Assembly: GCF_017311165.1 (NCBI RefSeq)
Contig: NZ_CP062973.1
Span: 496,001 to 560,000, forward strand
Source: Psychroflexus sp. ALD_RP9
GTDB taxonomy: Bacteria > Bacteroidota > Bacteroidia > Flavobacteriales > Flavobacteriaceae
Direction of reading: 5' to 3'
DNA: 64,000 nt
Below are positions 29,623-38,203 of the stretch, in pieces. The notes under the pieces are model-generated. The model was given only the letters and a program-made list of their open reading frames with translations. It made no database searches and was not told the DNA's origin. The translations under genes were made by a program, and so were the position numbers. How positions within the stretch are numbered: the stretch's first letter is position 1; each line of letters opens with the position of its first letter.

Positions 29623-32130
29623 TTATTTTTTTATTAATTTTTTAGAAAACTGCTTGCCATCAAGAGTTTCTATTATAACTAAATAAACTCCAGTTCTCAA
29701 ACCGCTCACATTAATAGTGTTTTCAGAAGAACTCAAGACTTTGGCTCCTAAAATCGAATAAATAGTTATATTCTTTAGGCTATGCTGTGATAATACATTT
29801 AAGCTATTAACAACAGGGTTGGGATAAATTTTAAATTGTGTATCTTGAATAACATCTGAGACAGATAACGTACTAAATTCATGTGCGCCAATATCAACTG
29901 TACCATTTGCAATGCGTTGTAACCCAAAAACATCAGATCCAGAAGCAAAACTATTATTGCCGCTATCAATGGCTGGGCTACCGCTTTGTAAAGTAAAATC
30001 ATTATTACTAGGATCAGTAAACAATGGATTTACATTTTGACCCTGGTTACCAACGAAGCCTAAACCTTGTGCATCGATATTTGCAGAACTAGCAGAGACA
30101 TTTCCAACAGTAGTCCCATTACTTATAACGGAAGATACTCCTGCCGGTATAAAGCCGTTTGGCCCAAAATTATCCCAGAATATATTATTCTCAACAGTAG
30201 CATTCATTGTACCAGTTCCTTGAGATATACCAAAAACAGTTTGTATGTTACCTGCAGCTGAAGGTACTACAGTAAAGTTCTTACTAAAGGTGTTATTTAT
30301 TAATTCTAAATTAACAGTACTACCAGTAGCAAACGCCCTTACCCATCCTGCAGCACCAGAAAAAACATTACCCGATGAAATAATATAATTTTCATAAAAT
30401 AAATTATTTTTAATACTCACATCAGCAGCTACAGCAGCATTTGTAAAAATGTAAATTCCAGTTGCTGCGTTACTTTGGTTGTGATGAAATCGATTATTAT
30501 CTAAAACAAAATTGGCGTCAACTACTGGTTGCATATTAACACCAGAGTTAGCACCTGTATTAAATTGATAAGCAATTTCAGAATTTCTTAAGGTAAAAGT
30601 GGATACTGCTTGATTTACTGCAATAGCGTTAAAAGCTGTAAAGTTCATGTCATGTGCACCTCTAACAGAAATACCATCTAGGATTACATTATTTGCATTT
30701 ACATCAATGACACGTAGTGCATTGTCTTGCCTTGTCGGTTCACCGGCGGTAAACGGAAAAGCCGTAAGATCATCATTATCAGCCAGGTCACCACTAAAAA
30801 TACTGAGATTATTTATAAAATCTCTTTGATTTAATTGTGTTTCAATACCATCAAAACCACCATAAATAGTGAGCCTTTTATTAATAGTGTAGCTTGAAAC
30901 TGGTATATACTTACCTTCTGCAACCCAAATTTCGTCTCCTATCACTGCATTAGAAATGGCGACTTCTATTGAGGTATAAGCATCTGCCCAAGAAGAACCA
31001 TCATTATTTCCTGTGGCATCAATATCAACATAAACTATGCCCGGTAGCCCAAATTGTATAGGTGAAGAATAATTAGTAGTACCGGAGTTGCAATTTGTTC
31101 TTACATAGATATCATAAATTATAGAGTTATTTAAATTAGATATCAGTTGGGATGTGTTTGTAGTATTGACAACGGTTGCATTACCTATAGGTTGACCTGT
31201 TTCAACATATGCCACATCATAACTATCAGCGTTTGTTACTGCATCCCAAGTAACCAAAGCGTCTGTTCCGTTTGTAACCGTTGCTGTAATATTATTTGGA
31301 ATAGCGCAAGCTGGTGGCAATTGCGGGTCAGTGTAGGCGTACAAACGATCTTGATTTTGATTTGAGCTGATACCATAAATTATATTATTGACGATATCAA
31401 TATTTTGAATACCTAAATTCATAAATAAATTTACAGCTCCAGAGCCATTAGCTCGATTAACTCTAACAACTCTATTACTGCTTGCATTTACATAATAAAG
31501 ATAATCTTGAGTGACTTCAACCCCTGTAAGTACATTACCTGAAGAAGATACTAATGCCGTAAAGCCTGCCGAGGGATTGTTGATATTATAATGCCAAACG
31601 AAACCTTGTATTGATGTAAAATAAAAATCAGCCCCAATTGTAGCAACATCGGTAATATCAGTATGAGAAGCTGGTAAATTAACCACAACACTACTTGAGT
31701 TAGGGCTATTAAGTAAAAGTCTTAACTGACCGCTATTTGCTGTACCGTTTCGTGTAAAGTAAACATCTCCATTATCGCTTTGAAAAGCAAAACCTATAGC
31801 ACCGCCTGTGCCATCAATGAAATTGAAATTTGGACTAACAGTAGTTCCATTTATTGTTGCCAAAACAACATTGTTTCCACCTGTATTAGGAATATAAAAA
31901 CCATTAGGTGCTTCCTCAAAAGTATATGGTGTAATATTTAGATTTGCTATAACAGTGGTTAACGAAGAAGGGTTGTTTAAATCCAACCTTTTTATTTGAT
32001 TGTTGTCTTCAAAGTAAGCAAAATTATCAATAACGATTAAAGACCTTGGATTTGTTAAAATCGGACCTAATGCGGTTTGTGCGTTGAGAAGTTGTGTAAT
32101 AAATACTAGTAAAAGTAGTGTTTTTTTCAT
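29623..32130 (-). CDS. T9SS-secreted multidomain protein with fibronectin III and beta-helix regions
   Basis: An 835-residue surface or secreted protein. A signal peptide (LLLLVFITQLLNAQ) is followed by a propeller-like repeat region (residues about 20-265), a fibronectin type III domain (about 275-365, NITATV...VTWDAVTNADSYDVAY), and a long repetitive right-handed beta-helix (about 370-750) ending in an NGTVDIGAHEF motif. The last 70 residues are a type A T9SS sorting domain (FKIYPNPVVNSLNV, GVYLVIIETLDGKQFSKKLIKK). The ligand or substrate is unknown; such proteins act in adhesion or polysaccharide binding. Confidence 0.87.
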   Translation of the reverse strand: MKKTLLLLVFITQLLNAQTALGPILTNPRSLIVIDNFAYFEDNNQIKRLDLNNPSSLTTVIANLNITPYTFEEAPNGFYIPNTGGNNVVLATINGTTVSPNFNFIDGTGGAIGFAFQSDNGDVYFTRNGTANSGQLRLLLNSPNSSSVVVNLPASHTDITDVATIGADFYFTSIQGFVWHYNINNPSAGFTALVSSSGNVLTGVEVTQDYLYYVNASSNRVVRVNRANGSGAVNLFMNLGIQNIDIVNNIIYGISSNQNQDRLYAYTDPQLPPACAIPNNITATVTNGTDALVTWDAVTNADSYDVAYVETGQPIGNATVVNTTNTSQLISNLNNSIIYDIYVRTNCNSGTTNYSSPIQFGLPGIVYVDIDATGNNDGSSWADAYTSIEVAISNAVIGDEIWVAEGKYIPVSSYTINKRLTIYGGFDGIETQLNQRDFINNLSIFSGDLADNDDLTAFPFTAGEPTRQDNALRVIDVNANNVILDGISVRGAHDMNFTAFNAIAVNQAVSTFTLRNSEIAYQFNTGANSGVNMQPVVDANFVLDNNRFHHNQSNAATGIYIFTNAAVAADVSIKNNLFYENYIISSGNVFSGAAGWVRAFATGSTVNLELINNTFSKNFTVVPSAAGNIQTVFGISQGTGTMNATVENNIFWDNFGPNGFIPAGVSSVISNGTTVGNVSASSANIDAQGLGFVGNQGQNVNPLFTDPSNNDFTLQSGSPAIDSGNNSFASGSDVFGLQRIANGTVDIGAHEFSTLSVSDVIQDTQFKIYPNPVVNSLNVLSQHSLKNITIYSILGAKVLSSSENTINVSGLRTGVYLVIIETLDGKQFSKKLIKK

Positions 32131-32289
32131 GTCAATGACTTTTTTTTTATTTTACTTGGCAAATTTAAATTTGAGATAGCTTTTTAAAAGTCCTAAATAA
32201 AATTGAAATGTTTCATATCAAAATCTAAAGCTTTCAAATGTCTCAATTACTTTCAAAAGTCTCATTTAGATAAAAAGTGAAATAAAAAC

Positions 32290-32320
32290 TTGAAGTATTT
32301 TTATTATAAATCTAATTTTG
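32290..32320 (+). promoter_or_regulatory. Bacteroidota promoter of the hybrid kinase gene
   Basis: TTG at 32290-32292 and TAATTTTG at 32313-32320 match the -33 and -7 elements with 20 bases between them. The predicted start of transcription is a few bases before the ATG at 32335, giving a very short leader. Confidence 0.65.
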
Positions 32321-32334
32321 AATAAAAAAGCTAA

Positions 32335-34425
32335 ATGAATTTTTGGAAAAAAGCGCTTAATGTAGGAGTAAGCTCAGATAATAAATCAAAAGAAAAAAAA
32401 AGAATAAGACTTCTTAATTTAGTAGCTTATATATCTATAGCTCATGCTTTATTTTTTTTAGTTTTTGATGCTTTGACTGATATTTTCGATTTGCAAAAAG
32501 CTTTAACTCTTGGCACTCAATTACTATTATTTTTCACTATTATTTACATACAATACAAGCAAAGATTTCTACTTGCAAGAGCACTGTTTTTTTTATTAGT
32601 ATTCGTAATATTATTTTACCATTGTAATTATGCCTTTAAAGGTTTTTATGGTGAATATCAGTACATAGTTTTACCATTAATTTCTTTATTTTTTTTTGAT
32701 AATAAATACTTACACTACTTTTTACTATGTATTGCTATCGCTGCTTTTTACCTTCCTAATTTATATTTTAATAATTATCCTGAGGCCTATTTTGGTTATT
32801 TTAATGTTTCGCTTCTTTTTGGAGGTTTATTTTTATTAGTTAGTTTTTTTAAAAATGAAAATGATAAAAATGAACTTCTCCTCAAAAAAGAGAAAGATAT
32901 TGTAGTAAAAGACAAAAAACTATTAGAAAAACAACAAAATGAATTAAAAGAATTGAATCGTTTTAAATCAAATTTTTTTACAAACATATCACATGAAATT
33001 AGAACTCCTATAACCTTAGTAAAAGGATACGCAGAGCGATTAAGCTTAACTGAAAACAATAAAGAAAATTCTGAATATTTAGACATTATACAAATGCAAG
33101 CAAATAAAATTGAAGGCATTGTTAATGACTTACTTAATTTATCTAAGCTAGATGCAAACCAACTTTTACTACGTAAATCTGCAATAGAAATAACAAATTT
33201 CATTAATAAGCTTTACAACAGATATAAAAAACTGTTTAGCGATAAAGGAATACAACTCTCCCTAGACATCAACATTTCACCGGTAACCATCGAAATGGAT
33301 AAAGACTATTTTGAAAAGTCATTAGAAAACATTTTAGAAAATGCATTAAAGTTTACTCCAAAAAATGGAGAAGTAATTATTGCAATTCATCATGAAGAAG
33401 CACTTAAAATTTCTATCCTTGACAATGGTGTTGGTATTCCACAAAAAGATTTACCTAAGGTTTTTAAAAGGTTTTATCAAGCTGATAATGATATTACCAG
33501 AAGTGTTGGTACTGGTATAGGGCTTTCATTTGCAAAAAGTATTATAGAAAAGCATGGTTTTAGTGTTGATGTAGAAAGTATTCCAGACATTGAAACAAAA
33601 TTTACTATAAAAGTACCTGCACAATTTATAATCGAAGTGAGTAAAATAAATAATCATTATTTAGAAAATACTTTGCAATCTAAAATAAAAAGCTTGAAAG
33701 ATGAAACAATTCTTATAGTAGAAGACAATATTGATATGCAAAATTATTTGAAGCTTGTTCTAAAAGATTTCAAAGTTGTTCTAGCATCAAATGGCTTAGA
33801 AGGAATAAAATTAGTAGAAAAGCATAAACCAAAAGCAATAATTACAGATTACATGATGCCTGTAATGAACGGCTTAGAATTAGTAAAAGAGCTAAAAAGT
33901 CAATCTTTAAAAACGCCCGTAATTGTGCTTACTGCAAGTAATAGTGAAACAGACAAATTAAATATGTTACGTGTAGGCATTGATGCTTATTTAACCAAAC
34001 CATTTAACGAAGAAGAACTCTTATTAGGCTTAACTAAAGCTATAAAGTATTATAAACAAATTCAACAATTTGAACAAAAAATTCCAAATTCTGAAAAACT
34101 GAAACTATCAAATCAACATCATGATTATTATCAGGAAATACTAGCGATAATAGAAAAAAATTATTCTAGCAAAAATTTTGGTGTCGAGCAGTTAGCAGAG
34201 ATGATGAATCTATCTAGAAGTAGTTTGTTTAGAAAAACAAAATATTTTTTAGGACAAACTCCTAACGAATTGATTAAAGAAGTAAGGTATCAAAAAGCAA
34301 GATTATTATTAATTGAAAAACCTAAAATTAGTAAAACAGAATTAGCTGAAGCTGTTGGCTTATACAACGCTACTTATTTTTATAATAATTTACAAAATAG
34401 GTTTAATAATGAGAGTTCAAAATAA
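32335..34425 (+). CDS. One-piece hybrid sensor histidine kinase / response regulator / AraC regulator
   Basis: A 696-residue signalling protein. Residues 25-175 contain about six membrane spans and no large periplasmic sensor. A coiled linker leads to HisKA (SHEIRTPIT with the phosphoacceptor His) and HATPase (NALKFTP, DNGVGIP, GTGIGLSFA). These are followed by a receiver domain (about 460-575: IVEDN, TDYMMP, TASNS, YLTKPF) and a C-terminal AraC-type helix-turn-helix. Unlike classic HTCS regulators of polysaccharide use, it lacks Y_Y_Y propellers. The neighbouring T9SS protein is transcribed divergently 204 bases away and could be a target. Confidence 0.92.
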   Translation: MNFWKKALNVGVSSDNKSKEKKRIRLLNLVAYISIAHALFFLVFDALTDIFDLQKALTLGTQLLLFFTIIYIQYKQRFLLARALFFLLVFVILFYHCNYAFKGFYGEYQYIVLPLISLFFFDNKYLHYFLLCIAIAAFYLPNLYFNNYPEAYFGYFNVSLLFGGLFLLVSFFKNENDKNELLLKKEKDIVVKDKKLLEKQQNELKELNRFKSNFFTNISHEIRTPITLVKGYAERLSLTENNKENSEYLDIIQMQANKIEGIVNDLLNLSKLDANQLLLRKSAIEITNFINKLYNRYKKLFSDKGIQLSLDINISPVTIEMDKDYFEKSLENILENALKFTPKNGEVIIAIHHEEALKISILDNGVGIPQKDLPKVFKRFYQADNDITRSVGTGIGLSFAKSIIEKHGFSVDVESIPDIETKFTIKVPAQFIIEVSKINNHYLENTLQSKIKSLKDETILIVEDNIDMQNYLKLVLKDFKVVLASNGLEGIKLVEKHKPKAIITDYMMPVMNGLELVKELKSQSLKTPVIVLTASNSETDKLNMLRVGIDAYLTKPFNEEELLLGLTKAIKYYKQIQQFEQKIPNSEKLKLSNQHHDYYQEILAIIEKNYSSKNFGVEQLAEMMNLSRSSLFRKTKYFLGQTPNELIKEVRYQKARLLLIEKPKISKTELAEAVGLYNATYFYNNLQNRFNNESSK

Positions 34426-34519
34426 AATACATTTAAGACTGATAATCAATTAACTAAAATTCAGTAAATATCAAAAATTTTAAGAATATAATTCTTTCAG
34501 CGAGCTTATTAAAATTATC

Positions 34520-34527
34520 TACATTTG
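34520..34527 (+). promoter_or_regulatory. -7 element of the DUF4197 gene promoter
   Basis: TACATTTG is an exact TAnnTTTG match 18 bases before the ATG at 34546. No TTG -33 box is seen at the usual spacing. Confidence 0.4.
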
Positions 34528-34545
34528 TAAATCTAAACATAGGTT

Positions 34546-35253
34546 ATGAAAAAATTTCAATTATTCATTTGCTTGATCTTGTGCACGTTTACTACTTTTG
34601 CTCAATTTGGCCGATTAAAAGACGTAATCTCAGGAGATGAGTCAATTAATTTTACAGAACAACAAGCTGTTGAAGCTATTAAAACAACACTCGAAAATGG
34701 TGTTAGAAAAGAAGTTAAAAAACTTACTGTTAAAAACGGATTCTTAAACAACGAGTTAGCAAAAATTGGGTTTCCTGAAAACATAAAAAATGTTGAACGT
34801 AAACTTCGTGCTGTTGGTTTAGACAATTTAGTTGATAAAGCCGTTGCATCACTTAACCACACTGCCGAGGAAGCTACAAAAGAGGCCATCCCAATTTTTA
34901 CCGATGCTATTACAAACATAAAAGTTGAAGATGGTATTAATATCATTAAAGGCAATGAAAGCGCAGCAACAACTTATTTAAAACAAAAAACTTATCAACA
35001 ACTTTATAACAAGATGTCTCCGATAGTTAGCGTAAAATTTAAAAGTGTTAAAGCTGATGCCATTTGGTCTCAATTAACCACAAAATATAATCGCTTACCG
35101 TTTACTAAAGATGTTAATCCAGATCTAATAGACTATGTTACTTCTCAAGCGCTTGAAGGTGTTTTTAAATCTATCGCAAAAGAAGAGCTAGACATCAGAA
35201 ATGAACTAAGTGCAAGAACTTCAGATATTTTAAGAACAGTATTTGGTAACTAA
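34546..35253 (+). CDS. DUF4197 family exported protein
   Basis: A 235-residue protein with a signal peptide (LFICLILCTFTTFAQ) and an all-helical mature region showing features I associate with DUF4197: QQAVEAIKTTLENGV, KIGFPENIKNVERKLRAVGL, and NPDLIDYVTSQALEGVFKSIAKEE near the end. The function is unknown. It is monocistronic and its stop overlaps the convergent alpha/beta hydrolase stop by 4 bases. Confidence 0.8.
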   Translation: MKKFQLFICLILCTFTTFAQFGRLKDVISGDESINFTEQQAVEAIKTTLENGVRKEVKKLTVKNGFLNNELAKIGFPENIKNVERKLRAVGLDNLVDKAVASLNHTAEEATKEAIPIFTDAITNIKVEDGINIIKGNESAATTYLKQKTYQQLYNKMSPIVSVKFKSVKADAIWSQLTTKYNRLPFTKDVNPDLIDYVTSQALEGVFKSIAKEELDIRNELSARTSDILRTVFGN

Positions 35254-36035
35254 TTAGATAAGCCTTTTATAAAATTAATTGATTTTAAATTGAATTCTTG
35301 AGGTTGTTCAACGTTAACAACATGTCCGCATTTTCTAACAACAATGAGTTGAGCCATTTGGTGATGTTGAACCAACTTTTCTATTGATGGCAAAAACAAA
35401 TGATCTTGTTCTCCCATAATATATAGTGAAGGAATATGAATATCTTTTTGACGAAACAAACGGAGTAGCGGCTTAATTTCAGAAGTTAATTTAAACCACT
35501 TAATAAATTCTTTTTGGTAAAGCTTTTTAGCCTCTCGTACAAATAAATTTCTACTGGCTTTATGGTTTTTACGTGGCATAATAACGAACGCAAATAACTT
35601 ATATAGCATCATGTAAGGCACAACTGACTTAAAAATTACACCCATTCGCATTAGAAAACGAGACCTCACATTCATTTTCATTACAGCACCACCCATAATC
35701 ATGCTTTCAACACGTTTAGGATGTTTTTCAGCTAGATTACGAATTAAAATGGTCCCTAAAGAAATACCAACAAAATGTGAACTTTTAATTTTACAATAAT
35801 CCAAAACCTCAACAATATCTTGTGTAATAACATCAAAAGTATAATCGGTTTTAAGACTATCTTTTAAGCTTGGCTTTGAACGGCCATGACCACGTAAATC
35901 TAAGAGAAGTATATTAAAGTGAGATTTAAAAATTCTTAATTGTTTAAACCATATAGAAGAACTGCCACCAGCGCCATGAACAAAAGTAACCCATTGTTTA
36001 GAAGAATTATGACGATGAATGGAATAATGTAACAC
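35250..36035 (-). CDS. Alpha/beta hydrolase
   Basis: A 261-residue cytosolic enzyme with an alpha/beta-hydrolase fold: oxyanion region FVHGAGGSSSIW, nucleophile elbow G90-I-S92-L-G94, acid in MGEQDHLF and catalytic His in CGHVVNVEQP. A basic lid region (RSRFLMRMG...VMPRKNHKAS) lies between. No signal peptide is present. The substrate, likely an ester, cannot be read from the sequence. It is convergent with the DUF4197 gene and 69 bases downstream of the BtuF-like gene. Confidence 0.88.
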   Translation of the reverse strand: MLHYSIHRHNSSKQWVTFVHGAGGSSSIWFKQLRIFKSHFNILLLDLRGHGRSKPSLKDSLKTDYTFDVITQDIVEVLDYCKIKSSHFVGISLGTILIRNLAEKHPKRVESMIMGGAVMKMNVRSRFLMRMGVIFKSVVPYMMLYKLFAFVIMPRKNHKASRNLFVREAKKLYQKEFIKWFKLTSEIKPLLRLFRQKDIHIPSLYIMGEQDHLFLPSIEKLVQHHQMAQLIVVRKCGHVVNVEQPQEFNLKSINFIKGLSN

Positions 36036-36104
36036 TAAATAAAATTTTTAGTAAATATAGACCAAAAGTAAATCTACTAAACATTTTTAAAAGAAATTTA
36101 TAGT

Positions 36105-36881
36105 TTATAACGAATTTCTCAACTTTAATAAATAATCAAAAGCCGCTATAAGTCGGCTTCCATACCAACTAAAACATTCTCCATCTACAATTTTTATTTG
36201 TTCTGATTTTAGAGGGATTTCAGGAAAATTGTGTTCTGTGAATGGAAATGGTTCAGAAGAAAGTAAAACATAATCTAGCTGAGGCATATTAGCTAAATCA
36301 ACTTCAGGATATCGCGATAAATGTCGATAAACATTATTCATCTTACATAGTTGAAGCATATAATTTATAAAATTAGAATGCCCTGCAACCATCCATGGTT
36401 CACGCCAAATAAAATAAGCAACATCAACTGAAGGGAAATGACTTATTTCTTTTTTAAAAAATTCGAATTTAGACATAAGTAGCTCTATAAAATCATTAGC
36501 TTTAGTTTGTATTTCAAAAACAAGACTTAAGTCTTCAACTAAATCGATTAAATCCTCAATAGTTGAAATATCCGAAACGTAAACCCTATAGTTTTGCTCA
36601 AGTTCACTAACAATTTCAGGCGTGTTTTCTTCTTTATTTGCTAAAATAAAATCAGGTTGTAATTGCGTTATTTTATGATATTTAACAGATTTTGTCCCGC
36701 CGATAATTTGTGCTTCTTGACGAATATTCTTTGGGTGAACACAAAACTTTGTTACACCAACCAATTTATATGCTAAACCTAATTCAACTAAGAGTTCTGT
36801 TAAGCTTGGAACAAGGCATATTAATTTTTGAGGTGTTTTGCTAATTGACAAAGGTCGGTTTAGTTGATCTGATATTTCCAT
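36105..36881 (-). CDS. BtuF-like helical-backbone metal receptor protein without signal peptide
   Basis: A 258-residue protein of the class III periplasmic binding fold, with two lobes joined by a long helix (residues about 125-150). Family features include ICLVPSLTELLVELGLAYKLVGVTKFC and LQPDFILANKEENTPE. Relatives bind vitamin B12, haem or siderophores for ABC importers. No signal peptide or lipobox is visible and no permease or ATPase gene is nearby, so a cytosolic role is possible. It follows the terminator of the ribosomal protein operon. Confidence 0.75.
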   Translation of the reverse strand: MEISDQLNRPLSISKTPQKLICLVPSLTELLVELGLAYKLVGVTKFCVHPKNIRQEAQIIGGTKSVKYHKITQLQPDFILANKEENTPEIVSELEQNYRVYVSDISTIEDLIDLVEDLSLVFEIQTKANDFIELLMSKFEFFKKEISHFPSVDVAYFIWREPWMVAGHSNFINYMLQLCKMNNVYRHLSRYPEVDLANMPQLDYVLLSSEPFPFTEHNFPEIPLKSEQIKIVDGECFSWYGSRLIAAFDYLLKLRNSL

Positions 36882-36895
36882 TTTATAAAATTAAA

Positions 36896-36926
36896 AAAGC
36901 CTAATTGAAAAATCAATCAGGCTTTA
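36896..36926 (-). terminator. Terminator of the thrS-infC-rpmI-rplT operon
   Basis: AAGCCTAATTGA pairs with TCAATCAGGCTT with one mismatch and a 4-base loop. Read on the minus strand, a run of six T residues follows. It sits 30 bases past the rplT stop and just upstream of the BtuF-like gene. Confidence 0.85.
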
Positions 36927-36956
36927 GATAAGTTACGAGAATTTATGATTAGAAAT

Positions 36957-37301
36957 TTATTTTATTTGATCAACGACGGCTTTAAAGGCGTCTGGATTAT
37001 TAACTGCTAAATCGGCTAAAACCTTACGGTTTAATTCGATATTGTGCTTTTTAACTTTCCCCATAAATTGTGAGTATGACATACCGTGAAGTCTAGCAGC
37101 GGCATTAATTCTCACAATCCAAAGTGATCTAAAATTTCTCTTTTTTTGTTTGCGGTCTCTGTAAGCATATAACATTGCTTTTTCGACTGCATTTTTAGCA
37201 ACTGTCCAAACGTTTTTACGTCTTCCGTAATAACCTTTAGCTTGCTTCATGATTTTTTTTCGTCTTGCTCTAGACGCTACTGAGTTTGTTGATCTTGGCA
37301 T
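36957..37301 (-). CDS. rplT: 50S ribosomal protein L20
   Basis: A 114-residue basic protein beginning [16 protein letters not shown], with the conserved [22 protein letters not shown] segment. It is an early 23S rRNA-binding protein in large-subunit assembly and in several bacteria represses its own operon. It is last in the thrS-infC-rpmI-rplT operon, 92 bases after rpmI, a gap long enough to hold a leader structure. Confidence 0.97.
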   Translation of the reverse strand: MPRSTNSVASRARRKKIMKQAKGYYGRRKNVWTVAKNAVEKAMLYAYRDRKQKKRNFRSLWIVRINAAARLHGMSYSQFMGKVKKHNIELNRKVLADLAVNNPDAFKAVVDQIK

Positions 37302-37393
37302 AATTTAATGTTTTTTTGTAGTAGGCAGATTTAAAATCGTTTTGAGGCCGTACTCCATGGATTAATTAATAATTAATAAACCTATAAAAACAA

Positions 37394-37591
37394 TTACTTT
37401 AATCGTAATTGTGTTTTTATACTGTCTACATCAGATTTGTGCACTAAAGCACTGTGCGTTAACTTTAATTTACGCTTTTTAGACTTTTTAGTCAAAATAT
37501 GACTTTTGAATGCATGCTTACGTTTTATTTTACCTGTTCCAGTAAGTTTGAAACGTTTTTTTGCACTCGATTTGGTTTTCATTTTAGGCAT
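37394..37591 (-). CDS. rpmI: 50S ribosomal protein L35
   Basis: A 65-residue, very basic protein with the L35 start [20 protein letters not shown] and the central [11 protein letters not shown] segment. It lies 32 bases after infC and 92 bases before rplT, in the gene order conserved across bacteria. Confidence 0.97.
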   Translation of the reverse strand: MPKMKTKSSAKKRFKLTGTGKIKRKHAFKSHILTKKSKKRKLKLTHSALVHKSDVDSIKTQLRLK

Positions 37592-37623
37592 TGTATCCTG
37601 TTTTATATAAATTTAATCGTAAC

Positions 37624-38184
37624 TTACTTTTTCTTTGCTGAAGGAGCTAACATCATAATCATTCGTTTTCCTTCAAGTTTTGGCATTTGTTCTACTTTAG
37701 CAATTTCTTCTAAGTCGGTTGCTAAACGTAATAATAAAATTTCGCCTTTGTCTTTAAACACAATTGAACGTCCTTTAAAGAAAACATAAGCCTTCAACTT
37801 GGCGCCATCTTTAATAAACTTTTCGGCGTTTTTCTTTTTAAACTCGTAATCATGATCGTCAGTATTAGGTCCAAACCTAATTTCTTTAACCACAACTTTC
37901 GAGGCTTTTTGCTTTAAGGCCTTTTCGCGTTTCTTTTGTTCGTACAAAAACTTTTTATAGTCCATCACCTTACAAACAGGCGGATCAGCTTTCGGAGAAA
38001 TTTCAACTAAATCAACGCCTAATTCTTCAGCTTTGGCAAGTGCGGTTTTAAGATCGTAAATATCAACATCTACGTTATCACCAACTAACCTAACTTTAGG
38101 TGCCTTGATATGATTATTAATTCTGTGAGGATTTTCTGTTTGTCTCCTCGGTGAACCTTTTGATTTTTTTCTTCTTAATGCTAT
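37624..38184 (-). CDS. infC: Translation initiation factor IF-3, predicted AUA start
   Basis: Binds the 30S subunit, blocks premature 50S joining and checks initiator codon pairing. Reading back from the conserved C-terminal domain, the frame stays open to a stop at 38188-38190, and the N-terminal domain ([19 protein letters not shown]) is fully encoded. No ATG, GTG or TTG lies upstream of it. The first usable codon is ATA at 38182-38184, giving 186 residues starting (M)[13 protein letters not shown]. Non-AUG infC starts are known and allow autoregulation by IF-3. A start at 37968 would delete the N-domain. It lies 19 bases after thrS. Confidence 0.92.
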   Translation of the reverse strand: MALRRKKSKGSPRRQTENPHRINNHIKAPKVRLVGDNVDVDIYDLKTALAKAEELGVDLVEISPKADPPVCKVMDYKKFLYEQKKREKALKQKASKVVVKEIRFGPNTDDHDYEFKKKNAEKFIKDGAKLKAYVFFKGRSIVFKDKGEILLLRLATDLEEIAKVEQMPKLEGKRMIMMLAPSAKKK

Positions 38185-38203
38185 GGCTTAAAATTTTTTA
38201 ATG

